A stretch of DNA of 64,000 nucleotides from GWE2-51-13 sp041736705 (lineage in GTDB: Bacteria > Bacillota_I > Bacilli_A > Erysipelotrichales > Erysipelotrichaceae): NCBI GenBank assembly GCA_041736705.1, contig JBGSTC010000029.1:61564-125563 (forward strand), in the 5' to 3' direction. Position numbers and translations under genes: made by a program. Shown piece by piece: positions 1-8,625 of the stretch. Below the pieces are notes generated by a model. The model did not search any database. It was not told the DNA's origin and worked only from the letters and a program-made list of their open reading frames with translations. How positions within the stretch are numbered: position 1 is the first letter of the stretch; the number at the start of each line of letters is the position of its first letter.

Positions 1-2130
1 CAGAAGGTTATCGTCGCGAAAAACGGGGCGGTCTTACCCCAAATCACCATCAAAAAAGCGACGGTCCGCGGCATCGAAAGCAACGGAATGATCTGTTCGC
101 TCAGCGAACTCGGGGTCGCACAGAAATACCTGAGCGAAGAACAAAAAGCCGGCATCGAAGTGTTGGGCGACGACGCGATCGTCGGCAACGATCCTTTGAC
201 CTATCTCGGATTGGACGACATCATCCTCGATGTGAAACAAACCCCCAACCGGAGCGATTTCAACGCGATGTGGTCCGTCGCGATGGAAGTCGGGGCGCTG
301 CTTGATCGAGAAGTGAGACTTCCCGATGCGCGCACCGCCGCGAACGCGGGAGCGAAAACAAACCTGAAAATCGGCTCCACCACCGATGCCTGCCCGACAT
401 TCTACGGCAAGATCATCGGAAGCGTGACGGTTAAGGAATCGCCGCAATGGATGAAAGAAGCCTTGATGGCGGTCGGCATCAAATCCATCAACAACGTGGT
501 GGATATCTCAAACTATGTCATGGTCGAAACCGGACAGCCGTTGCATTTCTATGATCTGGCGAAAGTCCCCCATCAGGAAATCATCGTCAAAGACCGACTT
601 CAAAGTGAACTGAAGACGCTGGATATGGACAGCGTGCCCTTGTTTGAGAACGACTTGGTGATCACATCCAACGACGTCCCCATCGGCTTGGCCGGGATCA
701 TGGGCGGGGATGACTCCAAGATCGATGAAAACACCCACGGCATCATCATCGAAGCCGCGCTGTTTTCACCGGTTCGCATACGCAATACGTCGCGTCGGGT
801 GAATCTGATGACCGAAGCGAGTCTGCGTTTCCAAAAAGGCTTGGAACCGCAAATGCCCGACAAGGCGATGCATCGCGCCGTCGAACTCTTGGTCGAACTT
901 GCCGATGCGAAGTTTCTTGAAGAAACGGTCGAATATGGCAAACCCGTGATCACGAAGAAAGAAGTCGCCGTAACGCATACGCAAATCGAAACCCTGTTGG
1001 GGACGAACGTGGAACTCGGACAATGCGTCGAACTTTTGCATCGTCTCCACCTGTCGCCGGTCGTCGAGGGTGAAACCATCACCTGCATGATCCCGACCTA
1101 TCGGTTGGACTTGTCGATCGCCGAAGATTTGGTCGAAGAGGTCGGACGCATGGTCGGCTACGACGGAATCCAAGGGAAACTGCCGAAAATGGAGACGGTC
1201 AGCGGGGAACTCGACGCACGTCAGAAACAACGACGCAAAATCCGCTCTTTATGCATCGGTTTCGGAATGAACGAGGCGATCACCTATACCTTGGTTTCCA
1301 AGACGAAAATCGACAATGCGATCCTGCCGCTAGGCGATGCATATGAAATCCTGTCTCCGCTCAGCGATGAGCGCCGCTATGTCCGTATCGGCATCCTTCC
1401 TTCTCTACTGGAAGCCGCCGCCTACAATATCGCCCATAAGGCGAAGGACTTCATGCTTTATGAAGTCGGCAGCGTCTATGCCAAGGGAAAACAGGAAGAA
1501 CGACTGGCCTTCGTCTTAAGCGGCGACCTCACGCAGTCGCTCTGGCAAAAACACAACGTCGCCACCGATTTCTATACCGGGAAAGGGGTCGTGGAAGCGA
1601 TCGCCACCCAACTCGGTTTCGAGGTCAACCGCCTACGCTATACCACGCCCAAAGAAGCCTTGGACAAATTCCATCCTTACCGGAGCGCCGAAATTTATCT
1701 TGGGAAAGACCGCCTGGGCATCGTCGGGGAAATCCATCCCAAACTGGCGAAAGAACTCGGGGTCGGGGCGCTGACCCTGGCGGAAATCAACCTGGAATTC
1801 TTCCTGCAACAGAAAGCGACGAAAGTCAAATACGCCCCCCTCAATAAATACCCGGTCGTGCAGAGGGACATCGCCCTGGTGATCAAGACGGAAGTCAGTG
1901 CCGGGTCGATCGAATCCACAATCAAAAAAGCCGGGAAATCCATCGTCAAAGGCGTTGAATTCTTCGATGTCTACACGGGATCCCATGTGGAAGAAGGATC
2001 CAAGTCGATCGCCCTCAGCCTCTATTACCAGGCCGACGACCATACTTTGGAAGATGCGGAAATCAATGGAATCCATCAGAAAATCGTAAGCGCGCTCGAG
2101 GTTGAACTCCAGGCGAAGCTGCGCGCATAG
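1..2130 (+). CDS. pheT: Phenylalanyl-tRNA synthetase beta subunit (5' end outside window)
   Basis: The reading frame is open from base 1, so the gene enters from outside the window and lacks roughly its first 80-100 codons. The beginning of the visible part matches the end of the N-terminal tRNA-binding (EMAP-like) domain (VRGIESNGMICS, followed by SELG). The B3/B4 editing region and B5 domain follow, then the catalytic-like core, and the C-terminal ferredoxin-fold anticodon-binding domain ends at residue 709. The protein pairs with PheS to form the alpha2-beta2 enzyme that charges tRNA-Phe and edits Tyr-tRNA-Phe. pheS is probably just upstream. The stop is TAG at 2128, followed by a promoter for yebC. 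Confidence 0.96.
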   Translation, partial: QKVIVAKNGAVLPQITIKKATVRGIESNGMICSLSELGVAQKYLSEEQKAGIEVLGDDAIVGNDPLTYLGLDDIILDVKQTPNRSDFNAMWSVAMEVGALLDREVRLPDARTAANAGAKTNLKIGSTTDACPTFYGKIIGSVTVKESPQWMKEALMAVGIKSINNVVDISNYVMVETGQPLHFYDLAKVPHQEIIVKDRLQSELKTLDMDSVPLFENDLVITSNDVPIGLAGIMGGDDSKIDENTHGIIIEAALFSPVRIRNTSRRVNLMTEASLRFQKGLEPQMPDKAMHRAVELLVELADAKFLEETVEYGKPVITKKEVAVTHTQIETLLGTNVELGQCVELLHRLHLSPVVEGETITCMIPTYRLDLSIAEDLVEEVGRMVGYDGIQGKLPKMETVSGELDARQKQRRKIRSLCIGFGMNEAITYTLVSKTKIDNAILPLGDAYEILSPLSDERRYVRIGILPSLLEAAAYNIAHKAKDFMLYEVGSVYAKGKQEERLAFVLSGDLTQSLWQKHNVATDFYTGKGVVEAIATQLGFEVNRLRYTTPKEALDKFHPYRSAEIYLGKDRLGIVGEIHPKLAKELGVGALTLAEINLEFFLQQKATKVKYAPLNKYPVVQRDIALVIKTEVSAGSIESTIKKAGKSIVKGVEFFDVYTGSHVEEGSKSIALSLYYQADDHTLEDAEINGIHQKIVSALEVELQAKLRA

Positions 2131-2137
2131 AAATACC

Positions 2138-2166
2138 GTGAAAAATACGGCAGGGTTTGGTATAAT
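2138..2166 (+). promoter_or_regulatory. Sigma-A type promoter for yebC-tagD
   Basis: GTGAAA (2138-2143), a 17-bp spacer and a perfect TATAAT (2161-2166) lie between pheT and yebC. The start of transcription would fall about 20 bases before the yebC start. Confidence 0.6.
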
Positions 2167-2193
2167 GTTCAAGGAAAAAAGGTGGTACATACT

Positions 2194-2910
2194 ATGGGAC
2201 GCGCATTTGAAGTAAGAAAAAACGCGATGGCGAAAACCAACGCCGCAAAAACGAAAATCTATTCCCGTTTCGGCCGTGAAATCTATGTCGCGGCGAAAGC
2301 CGGCGTACCCGACATGGACATGAATGTCGGATTACGTCGCATCGTTGAAAAGGCAAGGGCGAACCAAGTGCCTGCGGACGTCATTAAACGGGCAATCGAA
2401 AAAGCCAAGGGCGGATCGGATGAATCCTACACATCCGTACGTTACGAAGGTTTCGGACCGGGGAATTCCACGATCATCGTCGATTGCCTGACCGACAACA
2501 TCAACCGGACCGTCAGCGAAGTACGCAACTGCTTTACGAAATCGAAGTCGAAGATGGGGGTCGCCGGAAGCGTGTCGCATCTCTTCGACAGCGTCGGACT
2601 CCTCGTGTTCGCTTATGACGATGAAGAAAAAATGCTGGATGCGTTGATCGAAAACGACTGCGACGTCCAGGAATTGGAAGTCGAAGAAGGCACGATGAGC
2701 GTCTATGTCAATCCGGCCGACCTCTACAAAGCCAAGGCCGCGGTCGAATCGATTTTACCCGAAGTGACCTTCGAAGTGTTGGAAAACACGATGCTCCCCC
2801 ACGACTATGTCACCCTGGAAGGGGAAGACGTCGAAATGTGGGCACGCCTCAGCGGGATGTTGGATGAAATCGACGACGTTCAAAACGTCTATCACAATAT
2901 CAAGGACTAG
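2194..2910 (+). CDS. yebC: YebC/PmpR family protein
   Basis: This 238-residue protein begins MGRAFEVRKNAMAKT and has the usual YebC length and three-domain pattern. YebC family members were long annotated as transcriptional regulators. More recent work places some of them as translation factors that help ribosomes through proline stretches. An in-frame GTG lies at 2182, but the GGTGG at 2181-2185 sits 8 bases before ATG 2194 and serves as its ribosome binding site, so 2194 is chosen. It has its own promoter and is followed after 2 bases by the cytidylyltransferase gene, so the two are probably cotranscribed. Confidence 0.93.
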   Translation: MGRAFEVRKNAMAKTNAAKTKIYSRFGREIYVAAKAGVPDMDMNVGLRRIVEKARANQVPADVIKRAIEKAKGGSDESYTSVRYEGFGPGNSTIIVDCLTDNINRTVSEVRNCFTKSKSKMGVAGSVSHLFDSVGLLVFAYDDEEKMLDALIENDCDVQELEVEEGTMSVYVNPADLYKAKAAVESILPEVTFEVLENTMLPHDYVTLEGEDVEMWARLSGMLDEIDDVQNVYHNIKD

Positions 2911-2912
2911 CC

Positions 2913-3317
2913 ATGAAACGCATCATCACGTACGGGACCTACGATCTTCTGCATTGGGGTCATATCCGTCTATTGAAGCGTGCACGTGCCTTGGGGGACT
3001 ATCTCATCGTGGCCTTGTCCACGGACGAGATCAACGAATTCAAAGGGAAGAAAGCCTATCATAGCTATGAAGAACGCAAATTGATGCTTGAAGCGATCCG
3101 ATATGTCGACCTGGTCATCCCCGAGAACGATTGGGAACAAAAACGCGGCGACATCGTGAAGTTCAACGTGGATGTCTTTGCGATCGGCGATGACTGGGAA
3201 GGGAAGTTCGACTACCTCGAAGATCTCTGCGAAGTCGTCTATCTCCCGCGCACCGACGGAATCTCGACGACGAAAATCAAACAGGACTTAGAGAAACTTA
3301 CGACGAAAAAGGACTGA
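2913..3317 (+). CDS. tagD: Glycerol-3-phosphate cytidylyltransferase (TagD-like)
   Basis: This 134-residue nucleotidyltransferase makes CDP-glycerol from CTP and sn-glycerol-3-phosphate, a precursor of glycerol-containing cell-surface polymers. It carries the HxGH motif (YGTYDLLHWGH, residues 7-17) and the family signature RTDGISTTKI near residue 113. Its length is typical of TagD. No teichoic-acid polymerase genes lie beside it here, so the final polymer is unknown, and a cytidylyltransferase of slightly different specificity cannot be excluded. It is probably cotranscribed with yebC (2-base gap), and an intrinsic terminator overlaps its last codons. Confidence 0.9.
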   Translation: MKRIITYGTYDLLHWGHIRLLKRARALGDYLIVALSTDEINEFKGKKAYHSYEERKLMLEAIRYVDLVIPENDWEQKRGDIVKFNVDVFAIGDDWEGKFDYLEDLCEVVYLPRTDGISTTKIKQDLEKLTTKKD

Positions 3318-3341
3318 TCCGACGATCAGTCCTTTGTTTTT
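3308..3341 (+). terminator. Intrinsic terminator after tagD
   Basis: A perfect 11-bp stem (3308-3318 with 3325-3335) has a 6-base loop and is followed by GTTTTT. It also covers the end of the convergent tmcAL gene, so it may act on both strands. Confidence 0.85.
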
Positions 3342-4447
3342 ATCACCGGTCCGGCGATTTCTCGCGCCAGGATAACATTACGTAATGTGCTTGGTAGCGG
3401 GGTGACATAGGCCAAGGTCGCCCGGTATTCCAGTTCGCGGATATACTTCGGGATCTGGTTGAAACGCGATGCGACGCGCACTTCCTTTTCCTTCAATTCC
3501 TTAAGCAGAGTTCGCCCTTGGTCGTTGAATCCCAGGATCCGCAGGGTCGTCGGGGCTTGCATCCTCGCCATCTCGCTTTTCTTGGTATGTACAAGCAAGT
3601 GCGTACACACCCTCTGTATCCTTGCCTTGGTATACCGCCGTGTCACGCATTTCTTGAGGAACGAATCCCAATCGTCGCATACTTCGGCTTGCTTGGTCAA
3701 ATGGTTTTCGATCCCTTCGTCAAAGAGGAAAAGACCCGAGAGATCCTCCTTGTTTTGCGTCAAGAGTTTCCAGCGCAGATACGGATAATAGATCGACCAG
3801 CCGATGAACGGAAGATCCTTCATTTTATCGTACAGCGGGGTTTGGTCGGAATAATCTTCATCGTTTTTCTTCGCGTTGCGGATCGCGCTAGCACTGGCAA
3901 AACCTTCCGACAACTCAAGCCCGTGATAGGTATTGGTCCGTTGGATCGTATGCGGCGTGATGCCTTTCTCCTTCATGGCGCGAATGTAGGCGATCCCCAG
4001 GATATCGTTTGGAAAGTAGGCGCCGGCGCTCAACCCGTATGCCTTGGGATATCCCGCCCCCGATTTGAGGTTTTCCTTGATCGCATCCACGTTGATCGGC
4101 ATCGAGGCGATCAACATCAGTTCCTCCAGATTATTGGTCTCGCTACCGAACACTATGTCGCTGACCCCGGCGACGCTTAAAAGTTCGACCGAAGCCATGG
4201 CGAACTGTTTCGCGCTTTGGACGGCATAGGCGAAAGGGAGTTCGATCACCAGATCCACCCCGTTCTCCAAGGCGGCTTCGACCCGGCTCCATTTATCGAT
4301 CACCGCCGGCTCGCCCCGTTGGACGAAATGACCCGACATGACGGCGACCAAAACGTCGCACCCCGTGATTTCCCGTGTTTTCTCGATGTGATATTTATGG
4401 CCTTTGTGAAAAGGATTGTATTCTGTAATCATTCCTGCGATTTTCAT
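3326..4447 (-). CDS. tmcAL: tRNA(Met) cytidine acetate ligase (YlbM family)
   Basis: This 373-residue protein acetylates the wobble cytidine of elongator tRNA-Met (ac4C34) using acetate and ATP. The start MKIAGMITEYNPFHKGH holds the NPFHxGH nucleotidyltransferase motif, and the ELPFAYAVQSA segment is also typical. A TTG start at 4462 is possible, but GGCGGTG lies 6 bases before ATG 4447 and the family begins at this methionine. In Bacillus the gene (ylbM) sits next to ylbN-rpmF. Here it lies 2.7 kb from yceD-rpmF, is inverted, and is separated from them by two inserted genes. Confidence 0.93.
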   Translation of the reverse strand: MKIAGMITEYNPFHKGHKYHIEKTREITGCDVLVAVMSGHFVQRGEPAVIDKWSRVEAALENGVDLVIELPFAYAVQSAKQFAMASVELLSVAGVSDIVFGSETNNLEELMLIASMPINVDAIKENLKSGAGYPKAYGLSAGAYFPNDILGIAYIRAMKEKGITPHTIQRTNTYHGLELSEGFASASAIRNAKKNDEDYSDQTPLYDKMKDLPFIGWSIYYPYLRWKLLTQNKEDLSGLFLFDEGIENHLTKQAEVCDDWDSFLKKCVTRRYTKARIQRVCTHLLVHTKKSEMARMQAPTTLRILGFNDQGRTLLKELKEKEVRVASRFNQIPKYIRELEYRATLAYVTPLPSTLRNVILAREIAGPVIKTKD

Positions 4448-4463
4448 TGGTTTCACCGCCAAT

Positions 4464-4493
4464 ACTATAGCATACCCCCTTGCATGCTTTCAA
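4464..4493 (-). promoter_or_regulatory. Promoter for tmcAL
   Basis: On the minus strand: TTGAAA (4493-4488), an 18-bp spacer, TATAGT (4469-4464). It overlaps the divergent promoter for the hydrolase gene, so the two polymerases would compete. Confidence 0.6.
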
Positions 4494-4508
4494 AGGGAAG
4501 TTTATGAT
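4480..4508 (+). promoter_or_regulatory. Promoter for the hydrolase-GGDEF pair
   Basis: TTGCAT (4480-4485), a 17-bp spacer and TATGAT (4503-4508) lie upstream of the GTG start at 4534. The -35 box overlaps the divergent tmcAL promoter. Confidence 0.65.
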
Positions 4509-4533
4509 ATAAGTAGAAACAGGGGGGAACACT

Positions 4534-5466
4534 GTGGAAAAAACGATTACATTCACATCCGTATCGGATGGACAGAGGTTGATGGGGACGTTGTTGGTCC
4601 CGCAGAAACCCAAAGCGTTGGTCTGCATTTTTCATGGAATGTCGGAGTATAGCGGGCGATACCGGGGTTTCGCAGAGGAGTTGATGGCGGAAAACCTGGC
4701 GGTCATGCTCGTCGATCATCGCGGACATGGGAAAAGTTTGTTTGATCAACACTTGAAAGGGCATTTCGCGGACAAGGATGGGTGGATCCGAAACCTGCGC
4801 GACCTGCATGATTTCATCCGTCAGACCAATGACGGAATGAATTTACCGATTTTCATTTTCGCCCATTCGATGGGGACGCTTTTCGCACGGAGTTATCTGA
4901 AACGTTATGAAAACAACGTGGACGGCATCTATATGACCGGTTCGCCCGCACTTAGCCCCAACACGGCTTCGGCCTGCATGCTGGCGCGGGTGTTGGCTTT
5001 GGTATTCGGTAAACGTCACCATAGTAAATTCCTTTTGAACATGGCGTTCGCCGGGTTCAACAAGCATGTCGACCATCCGGTGACGCCGGTCGACTGGTTA
5101 AGCTATGACACCAAGAACGTCAACAACTACATCAACGACGAATTCTGCGGTTTTCCGTTCACGGCGCAGGGTTTCGTCGATTTGCTTGAACTCTCCACCG
5201 ATGCCTATAGCGATGAAGGATGGAAAGTCCAACGTCCGAACCTACCGATCCGTTTTGTCAGCGGAGCGGAAGATCCATGTTTCGAACCCGGTGGATTAAG
5301 TGAAGCGGTCCGGCATCTGACCGACGTCGGCTACCGATGGGTCGAGAAACGATTGATCGACGGCTGTCGCCACGAAGTCCTCAATGAAGTGAAACGTTAT
5401 GAAGTCGTCGACGACTTCATCAAATGGGTCAACTACCACCTGAAAAACCTAAGTGAAATCGGCTAA
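4534..5466 (+). CDS. Alpha/beta hydrolase, monoacylglycerol lipase-like (serine aminopeptidase S33 family)
   Basis: This 310-residue cytosolic hydrolase has a recognisable catalytic triad: Ser112 in AHSMG, Asp247 in GAEDP and His280 in CRHEVLNE. The oxyanion-hole region FHGMSEYSGRY and the VDHRGHGKS strand are typical of the lysophospholipase/monoacylglycerol lipase group. The substrate cannot be read from sequence, but acyl-glycerol or lysophospholipid esters are likely. The GTG start is supported by AGGGGGG upstream. It is followed after 18 bases by a GGDEF-domain gene in the same direction, so the two probably form an operon inserted between tmcAL and yceD-rpmF. Confidence 0.85.
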   Translation: MEKTITFTSVSDGQRLMGTLLVPQKPKALVCIFHGMSEYSGRYRGFAEELMAENLAVMLVDHRGHGKSLFDQHLKGHFADKDGWIRNLRDLHDFIRQTNDGMNLPIFIFAHSMGTLFARSYLKRYENNVDGIYMTGSPALSPNTASACMLARVLALVFGKRHHSKFLLNMAFAGFNKHVDHPVTPVDWLSYDTKNVNNYINDEFCGFPFTAQGFVDLLELSTDAYSDEGWKVQRPNLPIRFVSGAEDPCFEPGGLSEAVRHLTDVGYRWVEKRLIDGCRHEVLNEVKRYEVVDDFIKWVNYHLKNLSEIG

Positions 5467-5484
5467 ACACCGAGGGAGATGTTC

Positions 5485-7059
5485 ATGAATCCAACGCAGA
5501 CACTCGTCTACATGATTTTGATCCTTGCCCTCTTCATGGGTATCTTCAATGCGTCCTATTCCGTATTCAATCCAAAAAACGGACGGAAGTTCCCGCTCTT
5601 CTTTTTGAACCTCTGTCTGTTTTTCATTGCGTCCATGCATTTGATGGAACTTGTTTCGACGTCCGAAGAATCGCTATTGATCTGGCATGACCTTAAACTC
5701 TTCGCTTGGTTCTTTTTCCCGGCGGTTTGGCTGTTTTTGTCGATCGACCTGACGCGGAAATTGACGAAGGGAAGAATCATCCTCCCGCTGCTTTTGGGCG
5801 CTTCGTCGCTTTCACTGGTCATCGTCCGATTCCTGGACCCGCGCTATTCCTTATTCTATACTTCATTCCAACGCAGCCAAGGGATGTTCTTCTGGCGCTT
5901 GGAAACGACGAAAGGACCTTTCTATTCCGTATTTCTCGGATATCTGTTGATAGCGTTGATCGGCGCGCTGATCGTTTATCTGTCCGCGGCGATCGGGAAT
6001 GGCAAAAAACAACGTCGTCTTTTCATCGGATCGTTCTTGGTTTCGCTGATCCCCGTCCTGTTTTATATAGCGGAACTTTACGACCCCTTCAAGACCGGTT
6101 TGGATTTTCTATCGACGGGGATGTTGACCTCCATCGCTTTGTTATCCTACATCAACCTGAAGTCGACGTGGAAAGCCGTCGCGCAACGTGCGAAGGCGGA
6201 TCTCTTCCAGAACGACGAGAACCCCATGATCCTGATCGACCGAGGGTTTACCTTACTTGACTTCAACGCGAAGGCGGAGCAGTACTTTCCGGAGTTGGAT
6301 GAATCCGTATTGGGCTTGAATCTAAAAGCGATCCTGGTGCGCGGTAAGATGCTTCTGGAACACTTGGAACATCCGATGCAACCGAACCTGGACTTCCAAT
6401 ACGGCGAAAACCTTTACACCTTCGAAATCAAGACGACCAAAGTGACGGATGAGCGGAAAATCGAACTCGGAACCCTGATCCGACTGATCGATGTGAGCGA
6501 GAAACGCAAGGAACGCGAATCGCTGCATCGTCTGGCGACCCGCGATTCCTTGACCGGACTATTGAACCGCAGGCAATTCATGTCGCTGGCGAGACTCGCG
6601 TTTGATCGCAATCGGATCGACGACAGCGGGTTGGGCGTGCTTCTGTTCAACATCGATAAGTTCAGCGAAATCAACCGGACCTTCGGAACCCATGTCGGGG
6701 ATGAAGTGCTGCGCGGCGTATCCGCCAAACTAAGCGAGATCTTCCGGAAGTCGGATGTCGTGGGACGTATCGGCGGGGAAGAGTTCGCGGCGGTCCTGCC
6801 TTCGATCAAAGCGGAGGACGCATTGAAGTTGGCGCTGAAATGCTGTACCTTGATCAGTGAAACGACGTTCACCTTCGATGGGAAGACCGTCCAGACCACC
6901 ATCAGTTCAGGTGTCTGTGTCACCCGATCCAAAGAGGACACCTTGGACGAAATCCTGCGATGCGCCTATGTCGCACTGAAGGAATCCAAGGAAAAAGGGC
7001 GGAATCAAGTGAGTCTCTATGCTGAAAACGCGGTGAATCCGACCGAAGAAGTCAAATAA
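5485..7059 (+). CDS. Membrane 7TM-PAS-GGDEF protein (putative diguanylate cyclase, metal Asp replaced)
   Basis: The protein has 524 residues. The N-terminal 220 hold about seven membrane segments resembling the 7TM sensor of some histidine kinases. A PAS-like region (about 240-345) and a GGDEF domain (about 360-520) follow. The signature is GGEEF (430-434), with an RxxD inhibitory-site motif (RKSD, 421-424) five residues upstream. However, the first Asp of the metal-binding DxD (PleD Asp327) is Asn389 here (FNIDKF), and the usual FK is FS, so cyclase activity is doubtful. ATG 5485 is preferred to ATG 5479 because GAGGGAG lies 6 bases before it. It is probably cotranscribed with the hydrolase. 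Confidence 0.85.
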   Translation: MNPTQTLVYMILILALFMGIFNASYSVFNPKNGRKFPLFFLNLCLFFIASMHLMELVSTSEESLLIWHDLKLFAWFFFPAVWLFLSIDLTRKLTKGRIILPLLLGASSLSLVIVRFLDPRYSLFYTSFQRSQGMFFWRLETTKGPFYSVFLGYLLIALIGALIVYLSAAIGNGKKQRRLFIGSFLVSLIPVLFYIAELYDPFKTGLDFLSTGMLTSIALLSYINLKSTWKAVAQRAKADLFQNDENPMILIDRGFTLLDFNAKAEQYFPELDESVLGLNLKAILVRGKMLLEHLEHPMQPNLDFQYGENLYTFEIKTTKVTDERKIELGTLIRLIDVSEKRKERESLHRLATRDSLTGLLNRRQFMSLARLAFDRNRIDDSGLGVLLFNIDKFSEINRTFGTHVGDEVLRGVSAKLSEIFRKSDVVGRIGGEEFAAVLPSIKAEDALKLALKCCTLISETTFTFDGKTVQTTISSGVCVTRSKEDTLDEILRCAYVALKESKEKGRNQVSLYAENAVNPTEEVK

Positions 7060-7079
7060 TCGCTTCGAAGAAGAATACA

Positions 7080-7108
7080 TTGACTTTATGACGCTTTTTC
7101 CCTATAAT
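7080..7108 (+). promoter_or_regulatory. Strong promoter for yceD-rpmF
   Basis: TTGACT (7080-7085), a 17-bp spacer and a perfect TATAAT (7103-7108) lie 29 bases before the GTG start of yceD. It is one of the best matches to consensus in the window, as suits a ribosomal protein operon. Confidence 0.85.
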
Positions 7109-7136
7109 AGGTACGTTAACGGAAAAAGGTGATTCT

Positions 7137-7649
7137 GTGAAGTGGTCGAAAACCGAAATTCTACGTAGCGCCGACAAAGCGTTGGTGTTGGACGAAGAAA
7201 TCGCGTTCTCACCGGCGACGTTCGACGGGAACGACCGGCTCCGCAAACTTGAGAAAGTCCATGTGACGGCATCGGGTTTGTGGGATGGCAACCAAAACGT
7301 ACTCCGCGTCCATTTGGAAGTGAGCGGCGTGATGGTGGTTCCTTGTGCGATCACAGATGAAGACGTGCTTGTCGAGTTCAAAACGGAAGATGATCCTGTC
7401 TTCTCGTTTGGAAAAACAGACGACGAAGAAGCCATCGAAGTCAAAGGGGATACGGTCGAATTGATGCCGGTCGTCTACCCGCTGATCATGATGGAGATTC
7501 CCTTGAAAGTCGTTAAGCCCGGTCTGAAGGATTACCCCAAAGGGGATGGCTGGGAAGTGCTCACGGAAGAAGAGTACCTACGCGAAAAGCAATCGCAAAT
7601 CGATCCCCGTTTAGCAAAACTGAGGGATTACAAACCTAAAGACGAGTAG
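7137..7649 (+). CDS. yceD: YceD/DUF177 family protein (YlbN-like)
   Basis: This 170-residue protein matches the DUF177 family in length, in the conserved central GVMVVPCAITDEDVLVEF segment and in its position directly before rpmF, a pairing seen across most bacteria. In E. coli and plants members affect 23S rRNA accumulation. The Bacillus counterpart is YlbN. The start is GTG at 7137 after AAAAAGGTG. It is separated by 13 bases from rpmF and shares its promoter. Confidence 0.88.
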   Translation: MKWSKTEILRSADKALVLDEEIAFSPATFDGNDRLRKLEKVHVTASGLWDGNQNVLRVHLEVSGVMVVPCAITDEDVLVEFKTEDDPVFSFGKTDDEEAIEVKGDTVELMPVVYPLIMMEIPLKVVKPGLKDYPKGDGWEVLTEEEYLREKQSQIDPRLAKLRDYKPKDE

Positions 7650-7662
7650 GAGGTGTTGACCC

Positions 7663-7818
7663 ATGGCAGTTCAACAAAGACGCGTATCGAAGACCCGTAA
7701 GGCGAAACGCAGAACACATTACAAATTGGCAGCCCCGACATTGGTAAAATGTCCGTCCTGCGGCGAATACAAGCAGCCGCACCACATTTGTGAATGTGGC
7801 CATTACGAAGGCAAGTAA
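7663..7818 (+). CDS. rpmF: 50S ribosomal protein L32
   Basis: This 51-residue protein begins MAVQQRRVSKTRKAKRRTHY, is rich in Lys/Arg, and carries a zinc-ribbon pattern (CPSC, then CECG). That is the cysteine-containing form of L32 rather than the zinc-free paralogue. The ribosome binding site AGGAGGTG lies 5-12 bases upstream. The stop is TAA at 7816, immediately inside a terminator. It is the second gene of the yceD-rpmF operon. Confidence 0.97.
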   Translation: MAVQQRRVSKTRKAKRRTHYKLAAPTLVKCPSCGEYKQPHHICECGHYEGK

Positions 7819-7841
7819 AAAAAGCGTTCTTCGCTTTTTTT
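7817..7841 (+). terminator. Intrinsic terminator after rpmF
   Basis: A perfect 10-bp stem (seven A plus GCG, pairing with CGC plus seven T) has a 5-base loop. It lies only 4 bases before the next start codon. Confidence 0.85.
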
Positions 7842-7845
7842 AATC

Positions 7846-8613
7846 ATGAAACCCTTCGCTTTGGAGATGTTCCGCATCCAATCCGACGTAGTGGACCGCG
7901 ATTTTGAAATCACGGTCTTTTCTTCTGGAAAAGCCGATATCAATCGACCTTTATTCATCTTCCACGACGGACAAAACCTCTTCGAGGATGAAAAGGCGAC
8001 CTACGGGCGCTCTTGGCGACTTATTGACATTTTAACCAAAGACGATTTCCCCGACTGTGTCTTCGCCGGCATCACCTGCGGCGAGGGTTTCACGCGTTTC
8101 GACGACTATTGTCCGTTTCCTTTCGATGTGTTCGCTCAGACAAAAACCGGTGCGGACCGCGTGGTCGGAGGTTATGGCGAGCGCTATCTTCGCTTCGTAT
8201 ATACGGAACTTATCCCATATCTCAATACCCGCTATCCATCTCAAAGCCGTATCGTGATGGGCGGATCGAGTCTGGGAGGATACATCAGCACGGTCGCGGC
8301 ATTGAGATATCCCCTAGAAACCCGAGGGATCATCGCGCTTTCCAACGCTTTTTGGGTCGCCGTCGATCCCCTGATCGACCTCATCGAAAAACAGGACGGG
8401 GGACTTTGCAGGATGTATCTCGACATCGGCGACAAAGAGAGCGACGAGCCGGAAATGAACCGGGTCGCGATGGAGGCTCAGGCGAGGGTCGTCGAAGCCA
8501 TCAAAGGCAAGAATCCCTCAGAATTACGGGCTGAAATCATCGAAAACGGCACCCATAACGAAGCGTCATGGGGCGATCGGATCGAAGAAATCCTCCGCTG
8601 GTCCATTAAATAA
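7846..8613 (+). CDS. Putative esterase (alpha/beta hydrolase, esterase D/YbbA-like family)
   Basis: This 255-residue protein starts MKPFALEMFRIQS. It carries the nucleophile elbow G-S-S142-L-G (RIVMGGSSLGG), the early FIFHDGQNLF strand typical of the enterochelin-esterase/esterase-D-like fold, and a C-terminal His237 in THNEASW. It probably cleaves carboxyl esters, and the substrate is unknown. The start is unusual: no Shine-Dalgarno sequence is visible because the rpmF terminator ends 4 bases upstream, so translation would need read-through transcripts or a weak later start such as ATG 7867. A strong terminator follows. Confidence 0.8.
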   Translation: MKPFALEMFRIQSDVVDRDFEITVFSSGKADINRPLFIFHDGQNLFEDEKATYGRSWRLIDILTKDDFPDCVFAGITCGEGFTRFDDYCPFPFDVFAQTKTGADRVVGGYGERYLRFVYTELIPYLNTRYPSQSRIVMGGSSLGGYISTVAALRYPLETRGIIALSNAFWVAVDPLIDLIEKQDGGLCRMYLDIGDKESDEPEMNRVAMEAQARVVEAIKGKNPSELRAEIIENGTHNEASWGDRIEEILRWSIK

Positions 8614-8625
8614 TAAATTTCATCC

